From: Pseudomonas schmalbachii
GTDB lineage: Bacteria > Pseudomonadota > Gammaproteobacteria > Pseudomonadales > Pseudomonadaceae
Assembly: GCF_017589465.1 (NCBI RefSeq)
Contig: NZ_JAELYA010000004.1
Coordinates: 248,001-312,000, forward strand
DNA length: 64,000 nt
Reading direction: 5' to 3'
Part shown: positions 1 to 8,656 of the stretch, piece by piece
Position numbering within the stretch: position 1 is the stretch's first letter
Layout: the number at the start of each line of letters is the position of its first letter
Notes under the pieces: model-generated
Seen by the model: only the letters and a program-made list of their open reading frames with translations
The model's database searches: none
What the model was told of the DNA's origin: nothing
Program-made: the position numbers and the translations under genes

Positions 1-1
1 A

Positions 2-1408
2 CAGCATGCCTTCGACGACATGGGCTATCCCGACCTGCGCAAGGTCGACAAGGCGCCGCTGAAGTCCGCCGAAGAAGCCTTCGATGCCTACCTGAAACGT
101 TATCCACAGGGACGCTACGCGGCATCGGCCAAGGGCCTGCAGCGGCGCATCTACTGGCTGATGAGCGACCAGCAGCGGCTGGCCGGCGAGTATGCCGGGC
201 TGTTTGCCAGTAAGGATGCGGCGCCGCGCGGCGAGCTGATCCAGGAGGTCGACAACAAGCTGCTGACCACCGCCCACCCGGCGGACGTGCGCGATCCGCA
301 CCTGCTGGCGGTGCTCGACCTGATGCAGATGCGTCACCACGAGCCGAACGAGGAACGCGCCCTGGATTCAGCCGCTCTGCAGCGGCAGAAGACGCTGTTC
401 TCCGCGCGTCCGGCGCTGCACGACTACCTGCTGGCGGCCTGGGCCTTCTACGTCTCGGAAGACCCCGCAGCGACCCTGCGCCTGCTGCCGCAGGACGTGC
501 CGGACAAGCTCGACTACCTCGCCTTCAGCCAGCAGACCCTGCGCGGCTTCGCCCTGGAAGCCGGCAACGACTGGCTCGGAGCCGAGAAGCTCTATCTGCA
601 ACTGCTGCCCAAGGCCCAGTTGCCGCTGCAGCGCGAGCAGCTGGAACTGGCGCTGGCCTTCAACTACGAGCGCAGCGATCGGCTGGTGAAGGTCTTCGCG
701 GCGAACTCGCCGGTGAGCACTCCGGCCATCCGCGAAATCCTCCTGCGCCATATCGCCGGTCCGGACCTGCTGCGCCTCCAGGTGGCGGCGCCGGCGATAC
801 CCGCCGAGGAGCGCGACGCCGCGCTGTTCACCCTGCTGTACAAGGACCTGCTGCGCGGGCACTACCAGAACTTCATCGACGATCTCGCCCTGCTGCCCAC
901 CGAGCCATCTGACAAGCCGCTGACCGCGAGCATCGGCTACCTGTACGGCAACGGCATGCCGCTCACCCTGTTCCAGTGGCCGGGCGGCAAGGGCACCTCG
1001 GGCTACGACTGCCCGCCGATCCGCGACGTGGCGCTGGCCATGCAGCAGGACCCGCAGCCGCCGCAGGCGCTGAACTGCCTCGGCGAATTCATCCTGCGCA
1101 ACGGCCTCGACGGCTTCCCCCTCGACCGCCAGCCCGGCGAGCGCGAGCTGGGCGGCAGCGCCTCGCTGTTCGAAGGCCCGCTGTATTCGCGGCTGGACGG
1201 CTACCTGAAGGTCATCGGCGACGCCAATGCGGCGGACGATGACCGCGCCTATGCGCTGTACCGGGCGATCAACTGCTACGCGCCGAGCGGCTACAACGGC
1301 TGCGGCAGCCAGGACATCCCGCCGAACCAGCGCAAGCAGTGGTTCCGCACCCTCAAGTCGAAATATGCCGCGACGCCCTGGGCGAAGTCGCTGAAGTACT
1401 ACTGGTAG
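2..1408 (+). CDS. Hypothetical TPR-like protein, 5' end outside the window
   Basis: The reading frame is already open at base 2 and runs to a TAG at 1408, so the N-terminus lies upstream; the ATG at 20 is probably internal. About 468 residues are visible. The N-terminal part carries a helical segment of the kind seen in tetratricopeptide or YfiO-like proteins (AFDAYLKRYPQGRYAASAKG, residues 30-50 of the visible part). The rest is rich in Leu and Ala with scattered Cys near the C-terminus. No signal peptide is visible because the start is missing. The next gene begins 5 bp downstream, so the two are probably co-transcribed. By position it matches the uncharacterised protein next to trhP in P. 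aeruginosa (about PA5441). No function can be assigned. Confidence 0.75.
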   Translation, partial: QHAFDDMGYPDLRKVDKAPLKSAEEAFDAYLKRYPQGRYAASAKGLQRRIYWLMSDQQRLAGEYAGLFASKDAAPRGELIQEVDNKLLTTAHPADVRDPHLLAVLDLMQMRHHEPNEERALDSAALQRQKTLFSARPALHDYLLAAWAFYVSEDPAATLRLLPQDVPDKLDYLAFSQQTLRGFALEAGNDWLGAEKLYLQLLPKAQLPLQREQLELALAFNYERSDRLVKVFAANSPVSTPAIREILLRHIAGPDLLRLQVAAPAIPAEERDAALFTLLYKDLLRGHYQNFIDDLALLPTEPSDKPLTASIGYLYGNGMPLTLFQWPGGKGTSGYDCPPIRDVALAMQQDPQPPQALNCLGEFILRNGLDGFPLDRQPGERELGGSASLFEGPLYSRLDGYLKVIGDANAADDDRAYALYRAINCYAPSGYNGCGSQDIPPNQRKQWFRTLKSKYAATPWAKSLKYYW

Positions 1409-1413
1409 GCGCG

Positions 1414-2121
1414 ATGCGCTGGCTGCTGGCGTTGTGGCTGCTGCATGGCGCGGCGGCGCAGGCGGATACGGTACGCGCGGAGGACTACGACGCCTTCTGG
1501 CTGTGGAGCGGCGTGGCCGCGCAACCGGTGCTGGCGCAGGCGCGCAGCCTCTATGTATTGCAGGGGCAGATCAGCGCGAGCCGGCATGGCGGGGTGCGGC
1601 TGATCGCCCAGGGCATCGCCATTCCCCGGCTCACCCGGGGCGAGGTGTGGGTGGTCTATCGGGCGCACACCCTGCGCTGGAGCGAAGATATCCACAGGAC
1701 CCTGCTGGCCCAGCTGCGGCGCTGGCGCCGGGCAGGGAATCCGGTGGTCGGTGTGCAGATCGACTTCGATGCGCGTACGCGATACCTCGGCGAATATGCC
1801 GCCTTCCTCCGCGACTTTCGGCAAAAGCTGCCGCCTGATTACAAACTGAGCATCACCGGCCTGCTCGACTGGAGCAGCAACGCCGAGCCGGAGGCGATCA
1901 ACCAGCTCAGGGGCGTGGTCGACGAGGTGGTGGTGCAGACCTACCAGGGCCGCCACAGCATCCCCGACTACGCCGCCTACCTGCCACGGGTGAGCCGCCT
2001 GCAGCTGCCGTTCCGCATCGGCCTGGCGCAGTACGGCCAATGGCAGGCACCGGACTACCTGGCGCGCAGCCCGTGGTTCCGGGGGTATGTGGTGTTTCTG
2101 CAGAACCCCGCGCGCCCGTAG
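1414..2121 (+). CDS. DUF3142 family exported protein
   Basis: A 235-residue protein. The start at 1414 is chosen because it begins a signal peptide (MRWLLALWLLHGAAAQA) and lies 5 bp after the previous stop; a longer in-frame start at 1339 would overlap that gene. The mature part has a glycosidase-like core of the DUF3142 type: YVLQG, VVGVQIDFDA (about residues 109-118), SITGLLDWSS and VVQTYQGR. The Asp pair in QIDFDA and the late TYQ segment resemble TIM-barrel sugar-hydrolase motifs, but no substrate is known. The TAG stop lies inside the left end of a palindromic repeat starting at 2118, so the original C-terminus may have been changed by repeat insertion. Confidence 0.8.
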   Translation: MRWLLALWLLHGAAAQADTVRAEDYDAFWLWSGVAAQPVLAQARSLYVLQGQISASRHGGVRLIAQGIAIPRLTRGEVWVVYRAHTLRWSEDIHRTLLAQLRRWRRAGNPVVGVQIDFDARTRYLGEYAAFLRDFRQKLPPDYKLSITGLLDWSSNAEPEAINQLRGVVDEVVVQTYQGRHSIPDYAAYLPRVSRLQLPFRIGLAQYGQWQAPDYLARSPWFRGYVVFLQNPARP

Positions 2122-2201
2122 GTTGGCGCTGAGCGAAGCGAAGCCCAACATCTGCTGAGCCTGGCACCGTTGGGCTTCACTGCGTTCAGCACCAACCTGC
2201 G
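2118..2201. repeat. Palindromic repeat, family A (copy 1)
   Basis: Left arm GTAGGTTGGCGCTGAGCGAA and an imperfect right arm ending ACCAACCTGCG, both around GAAGCCCAAC/GTTGGGCTTC. Six related copies lie elsewhere in the window. The left end overlaps the stop codon of the DUF3142 gene. Confidence 0.8.
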
Positions 2202-2228
2202 CCATCACCCTATGGTTCCCACGCCCCT

Positions 2229-3563
2229 CTAAGCCTTGAAGAACGGCTGGCGCGTATCGCCGCCGGCGAGATTGCGCATCAGCAGGGCGTATTGCAGGTC
2301 GAGGCCATCCGGCAGCGGCAGCCAGACTACATGGCCGTCGCCCGGCGCGCAGGCGATGGCTTCGCCGCGGGCGTTTTCCAGTGCCTCGACACGCAGGATG
2401 AGGTTGCCGCCCGGGGTCATCACCTCGACGCTGTCGCCGACCTCGAAGCGGTTCTTCACCCGCACCTCGGCCAGCCCGTTGCGCCGCTCGCCGGTGAATT
2501 CGCCGACGAACTGCTGGCGCTCCGAAACCGAGTTGCCACGCTGGTAGTTCTGGTACTCGTCGTGCACATGGCGGCGCAGGAAGCCTTCCGTGTAGCCGCG
2601 GTGGGCGAGGGATTCCAGGGTGTCCATCAGCGTGCGGTCGAAAGGCCGGCCGGCGGCGGCATCGTCGATGGCCTTGCGATACGCCTGGGCGGTGCGTGCC
2701 ACGTAGTAGTGCGACTTGGTCCGCCCCTCGATCTTCAGCGAATGCACGCCGATCTGCGTCAAACGCTCGACATGCTGCACGGCGCGCAGGTCCCTGGAGT
2801 TCATGATGTAGGTGCCGTGCTCGTCCTCGAAGGCGGCGAGCAGTTCGCCGGGACGGCTGCTGTCCTCCAGCATCAGCGCCTCGCTGGTCGGTGCGCCGAT
2901 GCCAAGGGTCGGGACGATCTGGCCCAGTTCGTCCTCGCGGGCGGCGTGGGTCTGGTACTGCCAGCGGCAGGCGTTGGTGCAGGTGCCCTGGTTGGGGTCG
3001 CGGCGGTTGATGTAGCCGGACAGCAGGCAGCGGCCGGAGTAGGCCATGCACAGCGCGCCGTGGACGAACACCTCCAGCTCCATGCCCGGCACCCGTTCGC
3101 GGATTTCGCTGATCTCTTCCAGCGACAGCTCGCGGGACAGGATCACCCGGCTCAGGCCCTGCTGGCGCCAGAACTCCACGCTGGCCCAGTTCACGGCATT
3201 GGCCTGTACCGACAGGTGGATGGCGACTTCCGGGAAATGCTGGCGAACCAGCATGATCAGGCCGGGATCGGACATGATCAGCGCATCCGGGCCCATCGCC
3301 AGCACCGGTTCCAGGTCGCTGAGGAAGGTCTTCAGCTTGGCGTTGTGCGGGGCGATGTTCACCACCACGTAGAGCTGCTTGCCCAGGGCGTGGGCTTCGG
3401 CGATGCCGGTGGCGAGGTTGGCGTGGTCGAATTCGTTGTTGCGCACCCGCAGGCTGTAGCGCGGCTGGCCGGCATAGACGGCGTCGGCGCCATAGGCGAA
3501 GGCGTGGCGCAGGCTTTTCAGCGAGCCGGCGGGGGAGAGCAGTTCGGGTTTGAAGTGGGACAT
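2229..3563 (-). CDS. trhP: tRNA hydroxylation protein TrhP (peptidase family U32)
   Basis: A 444-residue U32-family protein. Family members (TrhP/YegQ in E. coli) act with prephenate in forming 5-hydroxyuridine at the tRNA wobble position. The N-terminal TIM-barrel part starts with ELLSPAGSLKSLRHAFAYGA, followed by the U32 signature around residues 166-200 with four Cys (172, 179, 195, 199) in the spacing usual for the family's iron-sulphur site. The C-terminal part is a beta-rich domain (VGDSVEVMTPGGNLIL). ATG at 3563 is the natural start, giving the usual family length. It is the counterpart of P. aeruginosa PA5440 by position and stands as a single gene upstream of zwf. Confidence 0.9.
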   Translation of the reverse strand: MSHFKPELLSPAGSLKSLRHAFAYGADAVYAGQPRYSLRVRNNEFDHANLATGIAEAHALGKQLYVVVNIAPHNAKLKTFLSDLEPVLAMGPDALIMSDPGLIMLVRQHFPEVAIHLSVQANAVNWASVEFWRQQGLSRVILSRELSLEEISEIRERVPGMELEVFVHGALCMAYSGRCLLSGYINRRDPNQGTCTNACRWQYQTHAAREDELGQIVPTLGIGAPTSEALMLEDSSRPGELLAAFEDEHGTYIMNSRDLRAVQHVERLTQIGVHSLKIEGRTKSHYYVARTAQAYRKAIDDAAAGRPFDRTLMDTLESLAHRGYTEGFLRRHVHDEYQNYQRGNSVSERQQFVGEFTGERRNGLAEVRVKNRFEVGDSVEVMTPGGNLILRVEALENARGEAIACAPGDGHVVWLPLPDGLDLQYALLMRNLAGGDTRQPFFKA

Positions 3564-3929
3564 GGCTGAGCGGGCTGTGGGAAAAATGCCGGACTCTAGC
3601 TGTCATACGTTGGGGAGGTAGTGAGTCGGGTCAATGCCAAGCCATTCCGGCCTACACGGACCTTGTAGGAGCCAGCTTGCTGGCGATCCGAGGTCACCGG
3701 CAACTGCTGAATGGCCGGTAAGGCTGATCGCCAGCAAGCTGGCTCCTACAAAAAGCAAAAAAAAGCCGGACTCATCCCGGAACGTAGGGTGGACAACGCG
3801 AAGCTTGTCCACCTTTTCTCATCGACGCTCCCGCGTCGATTGGGACGCGGAGCGTCCCCGGATGGGTTCCCACGCGGGAGCGTGGGAGCCATGGAACGTT
3901 GGGCTTCGCAAGCTCAGCGCCAACCTACG
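3564..3929. other. Repeat-filled spacer between zwf and trhP
   Basis: No gene is seen. The spacer holds a family F palindrome (3665-3749), a short GTAGGGTGGACAACGCG repeat fragment at about 3783-3812, a GC-rich repeat fragment with GGGAGCGTGGGAGCC at about 3827-3890, and a half copy of family A (3898-3929) that ends next to the zwf stop codon. Confidence 0.7.
3665..3749. repeat. Palindromic repeat, family F (copy 1)
   Basis: Inverted arms GTAGGAGCCAGCTTGCTGGC and GCCAGCAAGCTGGCTCCTAC flank a central segment of about 35 bp. A second, partly decayed copy lies at 38195-38296. Confidence 0.85.
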
Positions 3930-5420
3930 TCATTCCATCCACTTCCGGCCCTGCCGCTCCAGCAGCATCTGCGCCTGCTCCGGTCCGTTGCTTCCGGCGG
4001 CGTAGGGGCGCGGGCTCTGGTAGTGCTCGCGCCAGCCGGCGAGGATCGGGTCGACCCAGCGCCAGGCGGCTTCCACCTCGTCGCGGCGCATGAACAGCGT
4101 CGAGTCGCCCTCGATCACGTCCAGCAGCAGGCGCTCGTAGGCGTCCCAGCGGCGCTTGTGGCCGCTGAAGGCCTGGGCCAGGTTGAGGTCCAGCTCCACC
4201 GGCTCCAGCAGCATGCCCTTGCCGGGCGTCTTGGCCATCAGTTGCAGGCTGATGCCTTCCTCCGGCTGCAGTCTTATCCACAGGCGGTTGGCCGGGCCGC
4301 CGCTGCCGTCGATCAACGGGTGCGGCACCGGCTTGAACTGGATGACGATCTCCGAGCACTTCTTCGCCATGCGCTTGCCGGTGCGCAGGTAGAACGGCAC
4401 GCCGGCCCAGCGCCAGTTGTCGATATGCACCTGAACGGCGACGAAGGTCTCGGTATCGCTGTCGTTGTCGACATGTTTCTCGAACCAGTAGGCCGGCACC
4501 TCCTGCCCGCCGATGCGCCCGGCGGCGTACTGGCCGCGCACGGTCTTGTCCTGCACGTCCTGCCCGGCGATCGGCCGCAGCGCCTGCAGCACCTTGAGCT
4601 TCTCGTTGCGCACCGCCTCGGCGTCGTAGTGCACCGGTGGTTCCATGGCCACCAGGCAGAGCAGCTGCAGCAGGTGGTTCTGCACCATGTCGCGCATCGC
4701 CCCGGCCTGGTCGTAGTAGGCGCCACGGTTCTCCACGCCGAGGGTTTCGTTGACGCTGATCTGCACGTGCTCGATATGCCCGGCGCGCCACAGCGGTTCG
4801 AACAGGGCGTTGGCGAAGCGCAGCGCCATCAGGTTCTGCACGGTCTCCTTGCCGAGGTAGTGGTCGATGCGGAACACCCGCGATTCGTCGAACACCTGGC
4901 CGATCGCCTGGTTGATCGCCCGTGCGGAGTCCAGCGAGTGGCCGAGCGGCTTTTCCAGCACGATGCGGGTTTCCGGACCGGCCAGGCCGGCGATGGAAAG
5001 GTTCTGCGCGATGGGTGCGAACAGTGCCGGCGCGGTCGCCAGGTAGTGCACCAGCACGCGTCCTTCACTGCTCTTCAGTGCGCGTCGCAGGCGGCCGAAG
5101 TCGGCGCTCTGGCTGGCATCCATGGCGAAGTAGGTGAGGCGGGCGGCGAAACTGCGCCAGCTTTCCGTGGAGAAATCGCTGCGCGCCACCTGCGCCCGGC
5201 AATGGCGTTCGGCCAGGGCGAGGAAGGCGCCGTTCTCCAGGTCGCGCCGGGCCAGGGCGAAGATCCGCGTATCGGCCGGCAGGCGCTCCTCGCGATGCAG
5301 GTGGTAGAGCGCCGGCAGCAGCTTGTGCAGGGCCAGATCGCCGGTGCCGCCGAACACCAGGATGTCGCAGGAACGCGGTAGTTTGGGGCTGTACTGGCTG
5401 GTCAATGCTGGCTCCGTCAC
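3930..5420 (-). CDS. zwf: Glucose-6-phosphate 1-dehydrogenase (paralogue)
   Basis: A 496-residue enzyme oxidising glucose 6-phosphate to 6-phosphogluconolactone with NAD(P)+. The nucleotide-binding loop GGTGDL is at residues 24-29, the substrate and catalytic motif RIDHYLGKE at about 183-191, and a second conserved stretch ENRGAYYDQAGAMRDM at about 235. Length fits the family. The start is a GTG at 5420. It is divergent from an RpiR-type regulator with an 85-bp gap containing a perfect palindrome, so it is very likely controlled by that regulator. P. aeruginosa has a main zwf in the edd/hexR region; this copy corresponds to the second one (PA5439), so it may be specialised. Confidence 0.92.
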   Translation of the reverse strand: MTEPALTSQYSPKLPRSCDILVFGGTGDLALHKLLPALYHLHREERLPADTRIFALARRDLENGAFLALAERHCRAQVARSDFSTESWRSFAARLTYFAMDASQSADFGRLRRALKSSEGRVLVHYLATAPALFAPIAQNLSIAGLAGPETRIVLEKPLGHSLDSARAINQAIGQVFDESRVFRIDHYLGKETVQNLMALRFANALFEPLWRAGHIEHVQISVNETLGVENRGAYYDQAGAMRDMVQNHLLQLLCLVAMEPPVHYDAEAVRNEKLKVLQALRPIAGQDVQDKTVRGQYAAGRIGGQEVPAYWFEKHVDNDSDTETFVAVQVHIDNWRWAGVPFYLRTGKRMAKKCSEIVIQFKPVPHPLIDGSGGPANRLWIRLQPEEGISLQLMAKTPGKGMLLEPVELDLNLAQAFSGHKRRWDAYERLLLDVIEGDSTLFMRRDEVEAAWRWVDPILAGWREHYQSPRPYAAGSNGPEQAQMLLERQGRKWME

Positions 5421-5446
5421 GGATTCTCTGGGCGCGAGGGGCTGTT

Positions 5447-5463
5447 TTGTAGTATAACTACAA
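5447..5463. promoter_or_regulatory. HexR-type operator between zwf and rpiR-like gene
   Basis: TTGTAGTATAACTACAA is a perfect palindrome with 7-bp arms around ATA. It has the TTGT...ACAA ends known from HexR sites in pseudomonads, although with 9 rather than 7-8 bp between them. It lies 27 bp upstream of the zwf start and 43 bp upstream of the regulator start, placed to control both genes. Confidence 0.75.
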
Positions 5464-5505
5464 GCCGACTACATCCCTTTCGCCGATCATAGACGAGTCC
5501 AGCCA

Positions 5506-6393
5506 GTGAATCTGTTGCAGCACATTGCCCAGTCCCGTCATCTGCTTCGCAAGTCGGAGCTCAAGGTCGCCGATCATGTGCTGCAGGACCCCACTTCGGT
5601 CATGCACAGCTCCATGGCCGACCTCGCCCACGGCGTCGGTGTCAGCGAGCCGACCATCGTGCGCTTTTGCCGGGCCATCGGCTGCAGCGGTTTTCAGGAC
5701 CTCAAGCTGAAGCTGGCGCAGAGCCTCGCCGCCGGCGCCAGCTTCGGCCAGTTCTCGATCAATGAAAGCGACTCGGTGGCGGACTTCAGCCTGAAGATCT
5801 TCGACACCACCCTGCATTCGCTGATGGAAGTGCGCGAGAACCTCGACACCCAGGCGCTGGAGCGCGCCATCGCCGCCATCGCCCATGCGCAGCGCGTCGA
5901 GTTCTACGGCTTCGGCGCTTCCGGCGCGGTGGCGGCGGATGCCCAGCACAAGTTCTTCCGCCTGCTGCTGTCGGCCGCGGCCTATTCCGATCCGCACATG
6001 CAGGCGATGTCGGCGGTGACCCTGAAGCCGTCCGACGTGGCGATCTGCATCTCGCAGTCCGGCCGCTCCAAGGACCTGCTGGTGACCGCCAACCTGGTCC
6101 GCGAAGCCGGCGCCACCCTGATCACCCTCTGCCCGAGCCAGACCCCGCTGGCCGACCTGGCGACGGTCAACCTGGCCGTCGACGTGCACGAGGACACCGA
6201 CATCTACACCCCGCTGACCTCGCGCATCGCCCACCTGGTGGTGATCGACGTGCTGGCGATGGGCGTGGCCATGGCCCGCGGCCCGGATCTGGTCAACCAC
6301 CTGAAGAGCGTCAAACGCAGCCTGCGCAGCCTGCGTCTGTCGCCGAAGGTGGTGAAGAGCCACGAAGAGCCGCGCCCCGACGAGACGCACTGA
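5506..6393 (+). CDS. RpiR/HexR-family transcriptional regulator with SIS domain
   Basis: A 295-residue regulator with an N-terminal HTH of the RpiR type (residues about 1-77; ADLAHGVGVSEPTIVRFCRA is the recognition region) and a C-terminal SIS sugar-phosphate-binding domain (about 125-265; FYGFGASGAVAADAQHKF and ISQSGRSKDLL). HexR homologues repress glucose catabolism and are released by 2-keto-3-deoxy-6-phosphogluconate; that ligand is inferred here. The start is a GTG at 5506. It is divergent from zwf with the palindromic operator between, suggesting autoregulation. It matches PA5438 by position. Confidence 0.9.
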   Translation: MNLLQHIAQSRHLLRKSELKVADHVLQDPTSVMHSSMADLAHGVGVSEPTIVRFCRAIGCSGFQDLKLKLAQSLAAGASFGQFSINESDSVADFSLKIFDTTLHSLMEVRENLDTQALERAIAAIAHAQRVEFYGFGASGAVAADAQHKFFRLLLSAAAYSDPHMQAMSAVTLKPSDVAICISQSGRSKDLLVTANLVREAGATLITLCPSQTPLADLATVNLAVDVHEDTDIYTPLTSRIAHLVVIDVLAMGVAMARGPDLVNHLKSVKRSLRSLRLSPKVVKSHEEPRPDETH

Positions 6394-6414
6394 ATATAGG
6401 TTGGGCCGGGCCGC

Positions 6415-6491
6415 GTAGGTTGAGCCTGCGAAGCCCAACATTGCCATGCCGGGCCCATGTTGGGCTTCACTGCGTTCAGCGCCAACCTACG
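6415..6491. repeat. Palindromic repeat, family A (copy 2)
   Basis: GTAGGTTGAGCCTGCGAAGC left arm and TTGGGCTTC...GCCAACCTAC right arm. It lies 21 bp after the rpiR-like stop. Confidence 0.75.
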
Positions 6492-6505
6492 CCGAGTCGG
6501 CAACG

Positions 6506-6537
6506 CAAAAGCTTCGCGAGCAGAGCTCGCTCCTACA
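6506..6537. repeat. Half copy of repeat family E
   Basis: Only the right arm is present (TTCGCGAGCAGAGCTCGCTC then CTAC). Full copies are at 14365-14430 and 47897-47962. Confidence 0.7.
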
Positions 6538-6691
6538 GGTGTGTGCCTGTGCCGCGGAATTCGCATCGTGCGCACGGCGCGCTCCTGCAAGAGCGCCACG
6601 TCCCGCACTCTTCATCTTCCCGCCGTCAAGCGGTCATCATGGATCATCGGTTTTTCGCTGCGGTATTCGTGCTTTTCTGAAGGAGGCATCA

Positions 6692-7246
6692 ATGGACCAG
6701 GTGCAATTCTGGAGGCTGATCGACGAGGCACGTGCACGCGCCGCATCGCCCTATGACGTCGCCGATCAGCTTGTGGAGATGCTGTCGCTGCGCGACGAGC
6801 GCGAGATCATGCAGTGGGATCAGATTTTCCGGGAGTACCAGCATCTCTCCTGCAAGAACAAGTTGTGGGCGGCGGCCTACGTGATCAACGGCGGTTGCAG
6901 CGACGATGGCTTCGATTACTTCCGTGGCTGGCTGACGGCGCAAGGCAAGCGCGTGTTTCTCGATGCCCTGGCCGACCCCGACAGCTTGGTCGCTGTCGAG
7001 GTCGAAGCTGACGATGCATTCGACCAGGAAATGCTGGCGGTTGGCTACTCGGCCTATTTCAGGAAGCTCGGCATGTTGGAGCGCGACTACGACAAGGCAG
7101 CCGCAGCCCGTGCGGCCCATCCGCTGGACGAGCGGGTGAAGGCGGCGATGCTGGCCGAGATCCGCTATTCGGAGGACATCGATTGCGAGTGGGCCGAGGA
7201 CGACCTGGAGTCCCTCGTGCCGCGGCTCTGTGAGAAGTTCTACTGA
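6692..7246 (+). CDS. DUF4240 domain protein
   Basis: A 184-residue soluble acidic protein. ATG 6692 is chosen because a strong ribosome-binding site (AAGGAGG) lies 5 bp upstream; the frame stays open further upstream but through repeats. The DUF4240 signature is clear: MDQVQFWRLIDEAR at the start and AAYVINGGCSDDGFDYFRGW at about residues 60-80. Family members are uncharacterised and are sometimes found next to WGR-domain proteins. The C-terminus is rich in Glu and Asp. It is isolated between the rpiR-like gene and a small gene 70 bp downstream. No function is claimed. Confidence 0.85.
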   Translation: MDQVQFWRLIDEARARAASPYDVADQLVEMLSLRDEREIMQWDQIFREYQHLSCKNKLWAAAYVINGGCSDDGFDYFRGWLTAQGKRVFLDALADPDSLVAVEVEADDAFDQEMLAVGYSAYFRKLGMLERDYDKAAAARAAHPLDERVKAAMLAEIRYSEDIDCEWAEDDLESLVPRLCEKFY

Positions 7247-7316
7247 GGCATCGTCAAACCGTCATCTTCCAGGGCCACTCTGGCCTCTCCAGCCCTTCGG
7301 CCATGGGAGATGCGAG

Positions 7317-7529
7317 ATGCAACGCCATATCGACGACACCCAGCAACTGGACAGCAAGACCCGCCGCAAGCTCGAAGACCAGCGGCGCATGCAGTTCCGC
7401 CGCGCCATCGAGGAACGCCTCGAAGCCCGGCGCCTCGATCAGGAAATCGACGATTATCCCGACCTGATCGCCCTCAACTACCTGGCTTCGGCTCGCTCGG
7501 CGCGGAGAAGCGCTCGGCCAGTTGGCTGA
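7317..7529 (+). CDS. Small charged protein, possibly of the PA3496 type
   Basis: A 70-residue protein with a Lys/Arg/Glu-rich helical core (KTRRKLEDQRRMQFRRAIEE) followed by DDYPDLIALNYLA. This resembles the short Pseudomonas proteins annotated as PA3496-family putative envelope integrity proteins; that assignment is from memory. ATG 7317 is supported by GGGAGATGCGAG upstream. The last 56 bp overlap the 3' end of the convergent LysR gene. The part after NYLA is Arg/Ala/Ser-rich and may be non-conserved read-through. Confidence 0.55.
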   Translation: MQRHIDDTQQLDSKTRRKLEDQRRMQFRRAIEERLEARRLDQEIDDYPDLIALNYLASARSARRSARPVG

Positions 7530-8433
7530 TCATCGCGCGGCCGTCACGGATGAAGGCGACGAACGCCTGGGCCACCGGGCTCAGGCGTTTGCCGCGGGCG
7601 TGCACCAGACACCAGCTGCGGTAGAGCGGCAGTTCCTCCACCGGCAGTTCGCGCAGCAGGCCGGCGTTCAGTTCGCGGTTCACCGCATGGCGCGGCAGCA
7701 GGGCCAGGCCGAGTCCGGCGAGAACGCCCTCGCGGGAGCCTTCCAGCGAGGAAAACTCCAGAGTCTGCGGGAAATGTGCGCGCTTCTGCTGGAAATGTTC
7801 CTCGATCGCCTTGCGCGTGCCCGATCCCGGCTCGCGGATCAGCAGCGGCCAGGGTTCCAGATCCTTCAATGACAGCTTGGCGGCCGAACACAGCGGGTGA
7901 TCCGGCGGCGCCACGGCGATGATCGGGTTGTTGAGGAACGGCAGGAACTCCAGCGCCATGTCCTGCGGCACCAGGGACATGATCACCAGGTCGTCGCGAT
8001 TGTCCGACAGGCGTTTGATCACCTGCGCGCGGTTGACTACCGTGAGATGCAGGTTCACTTCCGGGTGCTGTTCCTGGAAGCGCGCGAACAGGTGCGGGGT
8101 GATGTACTTGGCGCTGGATTCCACCGCCAGGCGCAGCTGGCCCTGCAGCGAGCCCTTCAGGTCGGAGAGCTGCATGTCGAGGTTTTCCAGGCGCTGGAAG
8201 ATGTCGTTGCTGGCGCGCAGCAGGGCGTCGGCGGCATCGGTCTGGTAGAGCTTCTTGCCGATGTACTCGAACAGCGGCTGGCCGACCAGCTCTTCCAACT
8301 GGCGAATCTGCAGGCTGACCGCCGGTTGGGTCAGTGCCATTTCTTCCGCTGCGCGGCTGTAGGAGCGGCTCTCGCACACCGCGCGGAATACTTGCAGCTG
8401 GCGCAATGTCATGCGCATCAACGACTTACGCAC
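7474..8433 (-). CDS. pycR: LysR-family regulator PycR
   Basis: A 319-residue LysR regulator: winged HTH at residues about 8-67 (RQLQVFRAVCESRSYSRAAE, then ALTQPAVSLQIRQLEELVG) and a substrate-binding domain from about residue 95. The GTG at 8433 has GGAG 9 bp upstream; ATGs at codons 6 and 8 are alternatives. It is divergent from the two pyruvate carboxylase genes and matches P. aeruginosa PA5437, named PycR and reported to affect persistence in rat lung. Control of pycAB from the 223-bp intergenic region is the likely role. Its 3' end overlaps a small convergent gene. Confidence 0.88.
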   Translation of the reverse strand: MRKSLMRMTLRQLQVFRAVCESRSYSRAAEEMALTQPAVSLQIRQLEELVGQPLFEYIGKKLYQTDAADALLRASNDIFQRLENLDMQLSDLKGSLQGQLRLAVESSAKYITPHLFARFQEQHPEVNLHLTVVNRAQVIKRLSDNRDDLVIMSLVPQDMALEFLPFLNNPIIAVAPPDHPLCSAAKLSLKDLEPWPLLIREPGSGTRKAIEEHFQQKRAHFPQTLEFSSLEGSREGVLAGLGLALLPRHAVNRELNAGLLRELPVEELPLYRSWCLVHARGKRLSPVAQAFVAFIRDGRAMISQLAERFSAPSEPKPGS

Positions 8434-8493
8434 CTTTATCGACTCCAGATAACGCCCGTTTCATCAACTATAAGTCAAAATTAATGGATACCC

Positions 8494-8505
8494 CAATAAT
8501 TATTG
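8494..8505. promoter_or_regulatory. AT-rich palindrome in the pycR-pycA promoter region
   Basis: CAATAATTATTG is a perfect 12-bp palindrome in an AT-rich patch (about 8460-8517) between divergent pycR and pycA. Position and composition suit a LysR-type site or promoter; no experimental motif was matched. Confidence 0.35.
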
Positions 8506-8656
8506 ATTTTGGTTAATCCTCCTTCCCGCGGTAGGGTAAATCAACGCCGGAACCCTGATCCGGCCTTGCGTCCAGCCGGCCGGGAAATGCTTCCGGACCG
8601 GATTGCCGATTGGTTCAAACACCGGGCCCAGCAAACCCGGTCGAGGGAAACCCGAA

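Noticed and set aside
1399-3606. 735-codon minus-strand frame across DUF3142 and trhP
   Set aside because: Spans two real genes and a repeat. Arg/Pro-rich composition typical of out-of-frame GC-rich DNA.
3711-5381. Long plus-strand frame opposite zwf
   Set aside because: Antisense shadow. No motifs, and the opposite strand has a full-length G6PD with all signatures.
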